Source: Rhipidocladum racemiflorum (Eukaryota > Streptophyta > Magnoliopsida > Poales > Poaceae). Taken from it: a stretch of DNA of 64,000 nt. Made by a program: the position numbers and the translations under genes. This document shows positions 19,594 to 28,242 of the stretch, one piece after another. The stretch is from positions 13,003,558 through 13,067,557 of the forward strand of contig CM070576.1 of assembly GCA_036346355.1 (NCBI GenBank). The letters are read 5' to 3'. Position 1 is the stretch's first letter; every line of letters begins with the position of its first letter. A model generated the notes under the pieces. It saw only the letters and a list, made by a program, of their open reading frames with translations, ran no database searches and was not told the DNA's origin.

Positions 19594-22244
19594 GAGAAAG
19601 ACGGGCGAGAGAGATGAGAGAGAGAGTGAGCAATGGACTAGAGAGAGAGGGAGAGAGAGAGCTGAGAGAGACGGGCGATAGAGCTGAGAGAAAGTGAGCA
19701 ACAGACAAGAGAGAGAGCAGAGAGCAAAGAGAAATTGAGAATAATTGGTGAGAGAAAGCGACTTCTTGCAATGCACAACAGTATCTTTGTACTCACTACT
19801 AATGAGTATCGTGCGTATCCGGGTCCTTTTCGTCTCGTCGCAATAATGTAAATGGGCCGAGCCTGAGCCGGCACGGCACGAAGCACAAATGGGCCAGGCC
19901 TGGGCTCACCAAAGGTGAGCCGGGCTAGCACGGCATGACACGACAGGCCGTAACGGCACAACACGGTTCAGGCCTAAACCATGAAGGGCCCGTGCCGGCC
20001 CGGCCCGGCCCGGCACGACGCCCACCTTTTGGGGTGCCGAAAACTCAATTCAATTTGAATCAGGATATTATTCATTCTCCTAATCAATCACACTGGCAAT
20101 TTGATATTAGTGTCGGCTCAAAAAATGTAATTTGAGATCAGTACACTCACTTTGCCGGAGACCTTGTGCATCTCTCCCATGATGCAGGACAGCAGTGACG
20201 ACTTGCCGGAGCCCACCGTCCCGACCACCGCCGCAAGCTCACCCTTCCTCACCTCCACCTCAATCCCCTTCAGCACCGTCTCCATCTCCGGCTCCTCCCG
20301 TCGGTCGTCCTCCGCACCATTGCCCAGTCGGCCATCCTGATCCTTCACCTCGCCCTGCACATCCCATGCGAACACTCCGTCTTGAACCTTGACGGCTGTC
20401 CTGTCCCCGGCGGCGCACTCAACACGCTCCACTGCCGTGCTGTCGATCTCGGCGTCCGACAGAAACTTGTCCAGCCTGCCGAGCGACACGAATGCCCGCA
20501 TACACATCACGATCGTGTCCGGGAAGATGCGCATGGGGCCTTCGAGAATGCGGAACAACGCCGTGGCCGTGAACACCTTGCCCGCGTCGAGCTCCCCTCC
20601 GGCGGCGAGATACGTCCCGAACACGAGCACGGTCATGGCGATCGGGCCGCTCGAGAACACCACGGTGTCGACGCACATAAAGAGCATGATCTTGATCAGC
20701 CACCCCAGCTCGGTCTGCCGGAGCTCGCGCACCTTGCCGCCGAAGGTCTCCTCCCATGCCTGCAGCTTGATCACGTGCATGTGGTTGAGCATCTCGGTGA
20801 TGGCCTTGACGCGGCTGTCACGGACGCCGAGGAACTTGAGGTAGTAGTCCAGGTTGAGCTTGTTGGCGAACGCGGTGACCACGGTGACCGCGGTGATCAC
20901 GGCAAGCGTCATGAGCACGGCGGGGCCGAGGTACGCGTACAAGAGAAGCAGCGCCACCACGATCTGCAGCGGCATTAGCCACAGGCCGTGGAGCCCGTGC
21001 AAGGCGTAGGACACGGTCTCGGCGTCCACCTGCATGTAGTTCATGATGGCGCCGGCGCCGTGCGCGCGCCGAGCGCCGGTGGACAGGCGCAGCGACTTGC
21101 GGTACAGCGCGGTGAGCAGCGCGCCTCGGATGCGCATTCCAAGAAGCTGCCCCTGGAAGTCATAGTGGTGCGACGCTAGCGTCTGGACTGCCTTGCCGAC
21201 GAGCAGGATGACGACCAGCTGGAGGCCCTCCCATATCGCGCCGCCGCGGCGGATGAACTCGACGAACTGAACAACGAGCGTCGGGCCGACGTACATGGCC
21301 GCGAGGTGCACGAGGCCGAGCGCCGCGGCCAGTAGTAACTGCGGCCAGAAGGACAGCCAGAGCGCGACGCCCACCGGGTGCCACGACCCCTGCGCCGGCC
21401 AGTTGGACGTAAACAAAGCGTACGCCGCTTCGGCGCGGTTGCCCGGCGACACCGGTGGGACGTCGTCGGCGGTGAGAGAGTCATTGGTATACCCCTTGGA
21501 GATCAACGGGTTGATCCAGCTGAACGTCGCGAGCGAGAAGAACGACGCAGCGGAGTACGGAGTGGAGGGCGCCTCCGCGCTGGTGTTTTCTTGTTCACCT
21601 TCACGGGTACCGGCGTCATGGGCGGTGAAGCCTGTGATGGCTAGGTACGCCAGAGGCATGGAGACTAGTAGGCCGGCGAAGGCGAGAGGGTCATCGGGGA
21701 AGAGCAGCGAACCGTCGGCGCAGCGGACCACCGCCGAGGCGGAGAAGAGCGCGGCGCCGAGGGCGGTGACGGTCCAGAAGACGCGGAGATGCAAAGGGTG
21801 GGCGGCGGCGGCCCCTTTCTCCGAGGCGACGGACCACGCAGCCATGGCGTGCGCGACGAAGTGGGCGGCGAGGAAGGCGGACTCCACAACTCGCCATGGC
21901 GTGCTCGGCAGGAGGAAGAACGCGAGCGCGAGGAGGACGGCGGACGCCGCAGCGAAGACGGCGGACGCCCCGAGCGCGACCGCGTAGCGCCCACTGGTCC
22001 GGATTCTCCTGAACGGCGGCGGTTTCGGCAGCAGCGCGTCGTGTTCGGGGGAAGCCCCCGTATGGCCGCTGCGAAGGCGGCGGACGACGACGACGAGCGA
22101 GGCGACGAGAAAGACGAGGTCGACGGCGCCGAGGAGCGCGCGCTGCGGGCATGGCGAGAGGAAGAGGAACGCGAGCTGGTCGGCAAAGGAGCCGGACGGC
22201 GGCGGCGAGCACGCCGTGGTGGCCAGCCACCACGGGAGCGCCAT
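8575..22244 (-). CDS. ABCC-subfamily (MRP-type) ABC transporter, six exons, C-terminus not in window, frameshift in exon 4
   Basis: ABCC proteins are ATP-driven exporters of glutathione conjugates and other organic anions at the tonoplast or plasma membrane. Seen here: a hydrophobic TMD0 (residues about 20-205), linker, TMD1 (about 290-590), NBD1 with Walker A GTVGSGKS, signature LSGGQKQR and Walker B IYLLDD, then most of TMD2 ending at FIKK. By eye, wording and exon phases resemble the plant ABCC4/ABCC14 group, an inference without a database search. Introns 1-5 all have GT...AG ends in the right phase. Two defects stand out: exon 4 needs a frame change near 9700-9775, and NBD2, with the last helices, is not found between 8574 and position 1. 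The gene is therefore either a pseudogene or runs on beyond the window across an intron larger than 8.5 kb. Total coding length seen is about 1,200 residues against roughly 1,500 for the family. Confidence 0.85.
8986..9150 (-). CDS. ABCC exon 5
   Basis: 165 bp, phase 0 at both ends (cag|GCATCA ... CGG|gtacta). It encodes 55 residues from ASSDQMNIDTSLVF to LLSNIWYR, covering TMD2 helices. It joins exon 4 (ILSR) and exon 6 (NRYIATSR) into the usual ABCC wording. Confidence 0.88.
9238..9874 (-). CDS. ABCC exon 4, carrying a frameshift
   Basis: It begins after gcag|GTAATG with VMKNGMVIRSGNYRDLLAS, the end of NBD1, and finishes with SFFDTTPSGRILSR|gtatgt in TMD2. The reading frame that fits the previous exon reaches HHSSME and then runs into a stop. 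The frame that fits the next exons starts to look real from about FRTPG, continuing through SKLIQEEEKESGRVSWHVY and WWGVLIILAVSLLSEGS. The exon is 637 bp, one more than a multiple of three, which agrees with a single-base insertion or two-base deletion near 9700-9775. A sequencing error in this GC-rich linker is the main alternative to a real mutation. Confidence 0.85.
9875..10236 (-). other. ABCC intron 3
   Basis: 362-bp intron with donor TTA|gtaagt (minus strand, 10236 downwards) and acceptor tttttgcag at 9875. AT-rich, with nothing else recognised. Confidence 0.75.
10237..10323 (-). CDS. ABCC exon 3
   Basis: 87 bp, phase 0 at both ends (tgcag|GATTGC ... TTA|gtaagt). It encodes 29 residues including NKTVLLVTHQIDFL, the NBD1 switch (H-loop) region with the catalytic His. 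The small exon sits 93 bp from the composite Copia insertion in intron 2. Confidence 0.88.
10416..10547 (+). repeat. 5' LTR of Copia-3
   Basis: 132 bp, from TGTTAGAGATAGAG to GTGCTATTCATAACA, with a TATA-like run (tatatatata) about 50 bp before its end. An internal short duplication of atagagtcctttt/atagagtcctattt is visible. Confidence 0.93.
10548..11306 (+). other. Primer site and GC-rich leader of Copia-3
   Basis: The primer site tggtatcagagcc (10548-10560) directly follows the LTR. The remaining 745 bp are GC-rich with many ccgccg words. Short open frames occur, but none with a recognised domain. It probably serves as the untranslated leader of gag. Confidence 0.7.
11307..12180 (+). pseudogene. 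gag of Copia-3, frameshifted and truncated
   Basis: It starts at the ATG following a poly-A run. The N-terminal part resembles Copia gag (FDGLNYRDWVLHMRLHMRG, then a conserved helix around LSSAQLMWRHLRDRY). A frame change at about 11712 is needed to continue with LQQGDSTVDEFYAQL and the CxxC spacing of EVCRTCQCC. The zinc knuckle CTYCNKNGHVEH (about 12140-12175) is cut right after its His by an inverted duplication, so the C-terminal gag and the junction to protease are absent here. Confidence 0.82.
12017..12345. repeat. Inverted duplication (foldback) of the gag end of Copia-3
   Basis: About 160 bp ending the gag reading frame (12017-12180) is repeated in reverse orientation at about 12187-12345. 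Shared words include cttgtgtctccctccgttt with aaacggagggagacacaag, ctccacatgtccgtt on both arms, and gtggagcatg near the centre. Arms are imperfect, and the spacer is about 10 bp. The right arm even encodes the same zinc-knuckle text on the minus strand. A transcript would fold into a long hairpin. Confidence 0.8.
12358..13884 (+). mobile_element. Interior of an S-type element embedded in Copia-3, without LTRs
   Basis: It begins with acatggtatcgagctct (12358 onward), a slightly altered primer-site motif. It ends at a polypurine tract, gcatttgtggggtg (about 13871-13884), that matches the end of element S. Homology with element S covers about 13386-13884: gttgcatccatccaa, cttccaaatgcaatgc and agttacatgctacgacg all recur in order in the minus-strand reading of 315-720. 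Flanking LTRs are absent. The stretch 12361-12597 has an open frame of 79 codons (ending AEQFRALLDKAFRIYTQL) that I do not recognise. Confidence 0.7.
13030..13385 (+). pseudogene. Captured fragment of an oligopeptide transporter (OPT family) gene
   Basis: An open frame of about 115 codons carries family wording: FKDEVQLPWWGLLYAYGM, TLPISIITATTNQTPGLN, ITEYFIGLILSGKPIANVC, YGYMSMSHALSFLSDFKLGH and MKIPPKSMFLVQFVGT. OPT proteins are membrane transporters of about 700-750 residues for small peptides and metal chelates. Only a central-to-C-terminal segment is present, without intron, and a stop follows at 13383. The frame is open further upstream from 12765, but that part has no OPT similarity that I can see. 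Lying between S-type sequences inside an LTR element, it is best read as host sequence captured by retrotransposition. Confidence 0.85.
13885..15594 (-). pseudogene. Inverted protease-integrase-RT start of Copia-3
   Basis: On the minus strand, against the element's direction, protease comes first (PWILDSGASFHM at about 15570-15530, split by a frame break). The GAG-pre-integrase zinc finger follows (WHHRLGHLCGSRLSSL, about 15140-15075). Integrase comes next with its Asp and Glu residues visible (VHSDVWGP, VLRADSAGEYLS, NGVAERKHRHLLE; about 14980-14560). The beginning of RT comes last (HPEWQHAMAEEIAALERT), ending at 13885. Several frame breaks exist. The order is right within the block, but its orientation is opposite to gag and RNase H. 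Confidence 0.87.
15595..16496 (+). pseudogene. RT end and RNase H of Copia-3
   Basis: Forward-oriented. It begins in the middle of RT (VKARLNEQFLMSDLGPLRYF, GIEVSSTSEGFF), continues with PMELNVHLRP and YRHLVGSLVYLGVTRPDIS, and after a frame break near 15930 shows RNase H (LLTAEVTWLRWLLEDF, LLSDSTGAISIARDP, KHELTKHIGVD, QFADFFTKTQT). It stops at 16496, just before the polypurine tract. About 190 residues of RT including the YVDD active site are missing between ALERT (inverted block) and this segment. Confidence 0.87.
16511..16642 (+). repeat. 3' LTR of Copia-3
   Basis: 132 bp, differing from the 5' LTR at three positions (ttctatg/ttgtatg, attcctatt/atttctatt, aatacaag/aatataag), about 2.3%. 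The polypurine tract lies at 16495-16510. Confidence 0.93.
16648..17152 (-). other. ABCC intron 2, middle part
   Basis: AT-rich intron sequence to the right of the Copia-3 target duplication. No exon, RNA or transposon signature was recognised. Confidence 0.6.
17153..17453. mobile_element. MITE-like element in ABCC intron 2
   Basis: About 300 bp with imperfect terminal inverted repeats: CCCTATTTGTTTGGGC at the left and, in reverse complement, CCCTGTTTGTTTAGGT at the right. The inner parts also pair (aaagccagaagcc). This end type is common in grass MITEs. I could not settle the target duplication, so the superfamily is left open. Confidence 0.55.
17454..18278 (-). other. ABCC intron 2, part next to exon 2
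   Basis: Intron DNA reaching to the exon 2 donor. A local duplication around 17965-18040 repeats cttttgtccgtcagatatatgca as a diverged second copy. Nothing else was seen. Confidence 0.6.
18279..18599 (-). CDS. ABCC exon 2
   Basis: 321 bp, phase 0 at both ends (gatatag|GTTAGC ... AAG|gtgaat). It encodes 107 residues of NBD1: the Q-loop region (TACVTQTAWIQNGTIQENIL), the signature LSGGQKQRIQLARAVYQD, Walker B DIYLLDD and the D-loop SAVDAHTG. All catalytic motifs are intact. Confidence 0.92.
18600..19106 (-). other. ABCC intron 1, part next to exon 2
   Basis: Intron sequence with no coding or repeat signature recognised, up to the target duplication (GGCGTGCC, 19099-19106) of the hAT-like element. 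Confidence 0.6.
19107..20030. mobile_element. hAT-like non-autonomous element in ABCC intron 1
   Basis: It begins TAGAGGTGGGC and ends gcccacctttt, which are imperfect inverted repeats. The 8-bp flanks GGCGTGCC (19099-19106) and GGGGTGCC (20031-20038) match at seven of eight positions. Both ends are rich in subterminal gggccggcccgg motifs. The centre is a (GA)n-type microsatellite, so no transposase is encoded. An 8-bp duplication with TAGAGGTGGGC-type ends fits hAT elements. Confidence 0.72.
19504..19720. repeat. (GA)n microsatellite
   Basis: Long, interrupted GA run inside the hAT-like element. It creates spurious Ser/Leu-rich open frames on the minus strand and Arg/Glu-rich ones on the plus strand. 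Confidence 0.9.
20151..22244 (-). CDS. ABCC exon 1 (start, TMD0, TMD1, Walker A)
   Basis: 2,094 bp, 698 codons, ending GGCAAA|gtgagt in phase 0. The ATG at 22244 has a good plant context (gagATGGCG) and is followed by a hydrophobic N-terminus as in ABCC proteins with TMD0. Helices cluster at about residues 35-55, 85-112, 150-172, 185-205, 300-325, 340-360, 425-470 and 525-575. The linker contains TPYSAASFFSLATFSWINPL, the usual ABCC entry to TMD1. Walker A (GTVGSGKSS) lies at about residues 675-683. The exon is very GC-rich, as is frequent for 5' exons in grasses, and has no internal stop. Confidence 0.93.
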
Positions 22245-22274
22245 CTCGCGTTGCTCCTACGAAATCCTGGTTTG

Positions 22275-22491
22275 CAAGCACTTGGATTGCCCACCACACG
22301 CGCGCAAGGCAAACCTCGATGTGGGTTCACTTTCCTCGTACAATCACTTCTTACACCGTTTTAAAACATAAGCTTTGACGTGTATGACTTGAGCAACAAG
22401 TTGATTGCGCAGCACACGCGCGCAAGGCAAATCTCATCGTGGGTTCACTTTCCTCGTACAATATTCACTTCTTACACCGTTTTAAATCACA
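22275..22491. repeat. Direct duplication just upstream of the ABCC start codon
   Basis: Two units of about 92 bp, 22280-22372 and 22400-22491, share cacacgcgcgcaaggcaa, gtgggttcactttcctcgta and cacttcttacaccgtttt. A fragment of a third unit (gtgggttcactttcct) follows at 22492. The units would lie in the 5' untranslated region or proximal promoter of the ABCC gene. Confidence 0.85.
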
Positions 22492-22554
22492 AGTGGGTTC
22501 ACTTTCCTATCGTGGGTTCAAGTTGATATTATCTTCACGTAACTGTATAAATAG

Positions 22555-22564
22555 TTTTTATATA
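22555..22564 (-). promoter_or_regulatory. Possible TATA box of the ABCC gene
   Basis: TATATAAAAA on the minus strand, about 310 bp before the ATG and upstream of the duplicated units. It is the best TATA match in this region, but no transcription start is evident from sequence alone. Confidence 0.35.
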
Positions 22565-22871
22565 TTCATACTTAAAGTAAGGAAGTTTAACTTCACCTTT
22601 TCTAAAACGTCCGAACGGAGTGGGTGATATTCATTGTCTGTTCCGTCGATCGGACTTCGAAACAACGAACAAAAAGGCACAGTGACATGCACGATAGGAG
22701 GAAACACGATTGGATCTTGCCTTGTGCCCCTTCCTCGTACTTTCCTGATGCTGACAGATGTTTAGACTTTGGAAAGTAACGGGTAGTTCACAGGAGATAG
22801 AGGGAAAAAAAAAATAGAAGGAACAGTGTTCTATACTTGTCCTCTTAATACAAAATACATAAACTTTAAAG

Positions 22872-23578
22872 CACTGGCGGAGGACGGTCTAAAATTTTGA
22901 TATGGCGAGGTATTAGAGCCGATCCTGAGCAAGTTTAGGCTAGTAATGCTTGAGCTCGGTTAGGTTCGAGCTCAGCTCGAATAGTATCGAGCTTTAGGTC
23001 AGACTCAAGATCGAGCTCGATGGAAGCTCGATTAGGTTTGAACTTGGCTCAATTGAGCTTGAATAAATAGAATAATGTTGTTATATGGCTATATGAGCTT
23101 GGTTGGCTCGATTTCAAGATCGACCTCGGCTCGAATTGCTTGGACTAATTGGTTAGAGAAGGATAGCTAGTGAAATTATGTTTATCTGGGCTCAGTTATG
23201 CTTGATGAGGGCTTGGGATCGAGCTCGAGCTCGGCTCGAATAGTGTTGAGCTCAGGACTAGGCTCGAGACTGATTCGTTTAGCTTTCGAGCTCGAATCAA
23301 GCTTGATCTAATCTTGAATGCTCATCGAGCTCGAGCTTTTAGTACAGCCCTAGTAAGGACCAGAGTATGGATTAAATAGTAGTAAGCAAATTGAAAGTAA
23401 GCCAAACAGTAACAAATATATATAATACTAGTGCCTTGGTCAACATATGTCTACTGCTCAACTGCTGTGTGGTTACTGTCTGCAGATTGCATGCTGTATG
23501 GGGCAAGGCAGGGGGGAGAACGTGGCACTATAGGTATGGCATATGCCATATATAGCCATATGTGGTCCTCCGCCACTG
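22872..23578. mobile_element. hAT-type MITE with palindromic 8-bp target duplication
   Basis: Terminal inverted repeats are CACTGGCGGAGGAC (left) and, in reverse complement, CAGTGGCGGAGGAC (right). The 8-bp flanks are identical: CTTTAAAG at 22864-22871 and 23579-23586. Ends of the CAGTGGCGG type with 8-bp duplications are typical of plant hAT elements. There is no coding capacity. A separate repeat block occupies 22912-23354. Confidence 0.82.
22912..23354. repeat. GAGCTCG-rich repeat block nested in the MITE
   Basis: About 440 bp dominated by degenerate, mutually inverted gagctcg/gctcgaa words. It starts tagagccgatcctgag and ends, in reverse complement, tagggctgtactaaaag. It may be another small DNA transposon inserted in the MITE, but its ends match only partly and I could not define a target duplication. 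Confidence 0.45.
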
Positions 23579-23586
23579 CTTTAAAG

Positions 23587-24838
23587 TAAACAAAAGAATA
23601 AGTATTTATCATTTACCATTCATTAATATTTTAATATTTACAAATATTAAAAAAAGCAAAGCATAAAAGCACCTCAGTAGGAGTTGGTGAAAACATTGAT
23701 GCTCCATTGATTCATGGTACAACACATTCAAAACAAAATAAATATGCTAGTACAAGACTGAAGAAATAGCTACAGAAAACCCTGACAAAAGGGTTGAAGA
23801 CGTGAAATCCTCATGTGGAATGATTTAAACCCAGCATGCTGATAAAGGGCAGATATATAGAAGGTTTGTTTGGGAGCAACATTGCCTATTTCACAACTTT
23901 AGAACCAATACAAACCTAAATCCATGTCACATTTGCATAAACCCTAGAGGGGACAAGGGAGAATGAACGAAGGGCAAAACGAGAGAGAGAGAGGAGAGGA
24001 GGATCCGGTACCTAGCGAACGAGAGGAGAGGAGAGGAGGACTCGACCGAAAAAGGCAACCAAAACAGCCGAGAATCGCCGGAGAGGAGGAGGTCGCCTCA
24101 CACGGTGAGAGAGAAGAGGAAGAAGAGGACTCAACCGAAAGAGGGGAGGAAGAAGTAAAGAGTGGAAATACCGCGATCCCCCGCACTGCCTTAAGTGCGG
24201 TAGTGCCGCGATAAACATACGGTACTACCGAAAATCTGATACTACTGTTCGATGAACGACAGTACTGCCGACACTTACAGAACAAGCAGAAAAACAGAGA
24301 AAAGACAAAGAAGCAAAGAACCAAAAGGAATAAGGATACAAATAAAAAAAAACAACGAGATGATTTTAACAAGATTTTACAAAAAAACAAGGAAATGGAG
24401 AAAAACCACTTGAGAGCACAAAAAAAAATCAAAATATATTGAGATTGTGTGACTTAAAAGAAGGTTTTAGAAAATTAGGAAGATTGAGACCTAGTTTCTA
24501 TACCCATGACTCAAGGAGTGCACTATATAGATCAATATAGATCAGATTTGAGATTTGAGCGAAATGAAATAATCGTTTTTTTTCTTTTGATTTAAAGCCA
24601 TTTTTAATATGAAAGATAAGAATTTGAGTGTAATGTATATTTGCAAAAGAGGAGGAAAACTATATAAGCATAGGTGTACTCCAAAATGAGATTTTTAAAG
24701 CAATTTTTGTAACATCATTGAAATAGGGTATTTTCAAGTTTTTTGATCTATTATGATCTAGCTTTTCTCTTTTAAGAGATTAATATGCACTTTGTTCAAT
24801 ATTTTCACATTTTGGAACGTATGATATATGAGAGGATA
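23587..24838. other. Sequence left of the Copia-2 coding region, probably with a remnant of its 3' LTR
   Basis: No host gene was recognised. The stretch 24160-24280 contains several ggtagtaccg/gcggtagtgcc words like those in the 5' LTR array of Copia-2 at 30800-31540, followed by similar wording (gccgacac, tgcagaa). This part is therefore probably U3 of a diverged or truncated 3' LTR. I could not find the matching LTR end (TGTAGGATCAAGG). The Phe/Ser-rich open frame on the minus strand here is low-complexity. Confidence 0.4.
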
Positions 24839-24934
24839 TAATACTCCCCCTAAATGTGTTACCAACTCGAAGAATCAAGAAGTTCAAGCAATAGCAAATG
24901 AAGATCCACAGAACTTCAACCAAAGTGCGTGCAT

Positions 24935-26732
24935 TTAAGCGACATTAGAGAAGTCTATAACATTTAACTCATTCCTCAATTTGCAAAAGCAGGCTTCATC
25001 TAAAGGTTTGGTGAGGATATCAGCTAGTTGATCTTCGGTTCGAATGTGACTAATAGTTATGTCTCCTTTTGTCACATGATCTCTAAGGAAGTGGTGGCGG
25101 ATATCAATATGTTTGGTTCTTGAATGTTGGACGGGGTTGTTTGCTATCTTAACCACGCTTTCATTATCACACAATAAAGGCACTTTTTGAAAATTGATTC
25201 CACAATCCATCAACGTTTGCCTCATCCAAAGTAATTGAGCGCAACAACTACCGGCAGAGATATACTCCGCTTCAGCTGTGGATAGGGCAACGGAATTTTG
25301 TTTCTTAGAAAACCAAGAAACAAGAGACCTACCTAGAAATTGACAACTCCCGGAGGTGCCTTTTCTATCCACTTTACAACCCGCATAATCTGAATCAGAA
25401 TATCCAATCAAATCAAATTTTGCACCTTTAGGATACCATAAGCCTATGTTTGAGGAATGCTTTAAATATCTTAAGATTCTCTTAACGGCCCCTAAATGAC
25501 ACTCTTTGGGAGAAGATTGAAAACGAGCACACATGCATACACTAAACATGATATCGGGCCTAGATGCGGTAATATAAAGCAAATTACCAATCATGGATTT
25601 ATAAAGCTTTAAATCTACCGGTTTACCTCCCTCATTGAGATCCAAGTGTCCATTCGATGCCATTGGTGTCTTGATGGGCTTCGCATCCTCCATGCCAAAT
25701 TTCTTGAGTAGGTCCTTTGCATACTTCATTTGGCTCATGAACGTCCCATTCTTGAATTGCTTGATTTGTAGACCGAGGAAATAACTCAACTCACCAATCA
25801 TCGACATCTCGAACTCCCTAGACATCATATCACCAAATTCTTTGCAAAATTCTTCGTTAGTTGAACCAAATATAATATCATCAACATAAATTGGACATAC
25901 GAAGAATTCATTATTAATAACTTTAGTGAAGAGTGTGGCATCAACTTTCTCAATTTTGGATCCTTTGGAAATTAGAAAGTCTCTAAGACGCTCATACCAT
26001 GCTCTAGGAGCTTGTTTGAGTCCATATAGCGCCTTAGAGTTTATAAATATGATTAGGATTTTTAGAGTCTTAAAAACCGGGAGGTTGTTCTACAAATACC
26101 ACATCCATTTGAAATAATTTGATATCGAAACAAGATGCAAAGGCAAGCAAGATACGAATAGCTTCTAATCTTGCAACGGGAGCAAAGGTTTCACCAAAAT
26201 CCAAACCTTTGTTTTGGGTAAAACCTTGTACTACTAACCTTGCCTTATTTCTTACCACTATACCTTTCTCATCTTGCTTGTTTCGTAACACCCATTTTGT
26301 GCCGATGACATTGTGGTCCTTGGGTCTTTCGACAAGCGTCCTTACGTCGTTTCGGGCAAAGTTGTTGAGTTCCTCGTGCATCGAATTCACCTAATCCGGA
26401 TCACTTAAAGCTTCATCTACGTGAGAGGGTTCAATAGAAGAAACAAAAGAGTAATGTTCACAAAATGAAGCGACATGGGATCGGGTTAGAACTCCCTTAC
26501 TAACGTCACTCAAGACTTGATCTATTGGGTGATCCTTCGAAATTTGGGTGTGAATTCTTGGAGGTAAAGCTTGAACTTCATAATGCTCCTCATCTTCTAC
26601 TTGAATTGGCTTGTCTTCACATGGGGTAGCCGATGTAGGAGGTTCCACTTGTATTGAAGATGGTACGGCATCTTGATCATCCTCCTTTGGCTTGATCTCT
26701 CCAATTGTCATATTCTTCATAGCCCGTTGCAA
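24935..26732 (-). pseudogene. RT and RNase H of Copia-2
   Basis: The RT start is seen at 26390-26070 (KWVLRNKQDEKG, RLVVQGFTQNKGLDFGETFAPV). FQMDV is directly followed by VFVEQPPGF, so about a dozen residues usually found between them are missing. After a frame break near 26060 the active site PIYVDDIIFGST is intact at about 25893-25858. The frame 25828-24935 carries the connection and RNase H: GELSYFLGLQI, RPDIMFSVCMCARFQ, GTSGSCQFLGRSLVSW, STAEAEYISA and ADILTKPLD. It ends with a stop at 24935. The part above 26390 is the integrase-RT linker. Confidence 0.88.
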
Positions 26733-26882
26733 TGCTTCATCACCTACATCATCTAAGTTTTCTTGCTCTTCTTTAGAGCCATTAGTCTCATCGAATTCAA
26801 CATCACAAGTTTCTTCAACAAGGCCCGAATTCTTATTAAAAACACGATAAGCCTTACTAGTAGAAGAATAGCCAAGAAGAAA

Positions 26883-27613
26883 TCATTCATCGCACCGACT
26901 TTGAAATTTTGAAAGCTGAACGCCCTTTTTAAAAATGAAACATTTGCAACCAAAGACACAGAAATAAGACATGTTCAGCCTTCTTCCAATAAGAAGCTCA
27001 TAAGAGATCTTTTTCAAAAGACGATGCAAATAAAGGCGATTTGTGGCATGAAAAGCGGTATTTATTGCTGCTTCCCAAAAGTTGTCGAAAGTGTGATATT
27101 CATCAAGCATTGTCCTAGCCATTTCGATTAATGTTCGATTTTTCCATTCAACTACTCCATTTTGTTCCGGAGTATAAGTTGCGGAAAATTCGTGCTTTAT
27201 TCCAAGTCCATCACAAAAATCTTCAATTCTTGTATTCTTGAACTCGGAACCATTATCACTACAAATTTTCTTAATTTTAAAATCAAATTCGTTTTGAGCC
27301 CTTTTCGCAAAACTTTTGAAGATACTAGAAACTTGATTTATCATGCAAAAGAAGACCAAGTAAAACGCGAATAGTTGTCAACAATAACCAAGCAATAAGA
27401 GTTTCCACCAATGCTCCTGTAGATAGTTGGGCCAAACAAATCCATATTTAGGAGCTCCAATGGTCTAGATGTGGACATGATACTTTTAGACGGATGAGAG
27501 CTAGCAACTTGTTTGCCGGCTTGACAAGCACTACAAAGCTTGTTCTTCTCAAACTTCACATCCTTCAAGCCCACAACTAGATCATTTTTAAACAACTTCT
27601 TAAGTTGAATCAT
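26883..27613 (-). pseudogene. Integrase of Copia-2
   Basis: The fragment 27613-27341 contains the zinc-finger end (CSACQAGKQVASSHP) and the first catalytic Asp (LLNMDLFGPT). After a frame break near 27350, 27359-26883 shows IKKICSDNGSEF with the second Asp and TPEQNGVVEWKNRTLIEM with the Glu. All three catalytic residues are present, but in separate frames. Confidence 0.87.
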
Positions 27614-27727
27614 TCCTACATGAGCTAGCCTTCTATGCCATAACCATCCTAAGGATGTCTTTGCAATTAAACAAGTTTGAAGACAAGATGCTCGTGAGGA
27701 AAAATCAACTAGATAGAGATTGCCAAA

Positions 27728-28066
27728 TCAAAAACCCTTAAAGACTAGAGATTTATCATTATCTTTAAGGATTTCAACACCATTGCTAGAGAAAGAGCAA
27801 GTAAGACCAAGATCGCAAATTTGGGCAACGGATAACAAATTAAAATTTAACGTTTCAACTAAGGAAACATTTGAAATGGAAAGGTCATTGGAAATTGCAA
27901 TCTTACCCAAAACTAATACCTTTCCTTTGTTATTATCTCCAAATGTGATCTTGTCGTGGTCTCCACATCCACTTTCAAATGTGGTGAACATTTTCCGATC
28001 TTCGGTCATGTGTTGAGTGCATCTGCTATCTAACACCCAACGTCGACCGCCAGTCTTGTAGTTCAC
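27728..28066 (-). pseudogene. Protease of Copia-2 with altered active site
   Basis: It reads WVLDSRCTQHMTEDRKMF, then LSVAQICDLGLTCSF, the usual arrangement of Copia protease followed by the pre-integrase region. The active-site Gly of the DSG triad is Arg here (DSR), which should abolish activity. A stop follows the pre-integrase start at 27728. Confidence 0.85.
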
Positions 28067-28242
28067 CTACAAAAAGAAAATCAAACCCTTTTAGGTACCC
28101 AAATTTATTTGGGTCCTTGGAGGATAGTAACTAAAGCTTTGGGTACCCAAATGTCATTCTTTTTGGAACCAAATATGGGTGTGCCTACAAACTTAGCTAC
28201 TACTCTACCATTTATATCCTTTCTAAGCACATAGCAAGAATC

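Noticed and set aside
19316..19776. Ser/Leu-rich frames of up to 151 codons
   Set aside because: They translate the (GA)n microsatellite in alternative frames.
20382..21987. Long open frames on the plus strand opposite ABCC exon 1 (up to 230 codons)
   Set aside because: They are antisense shadows in very GC-rich coding DNA. The minus-strand frame is open for 698 codons with clear ABCC motifs.
23944..24432. 162-codon Phe/Ser-rich minus-strand frame
   Set aside because: Low-complexity translation of a purine-rich strand next to the Copia-2 LTR remnant. No domain and no codon signal.
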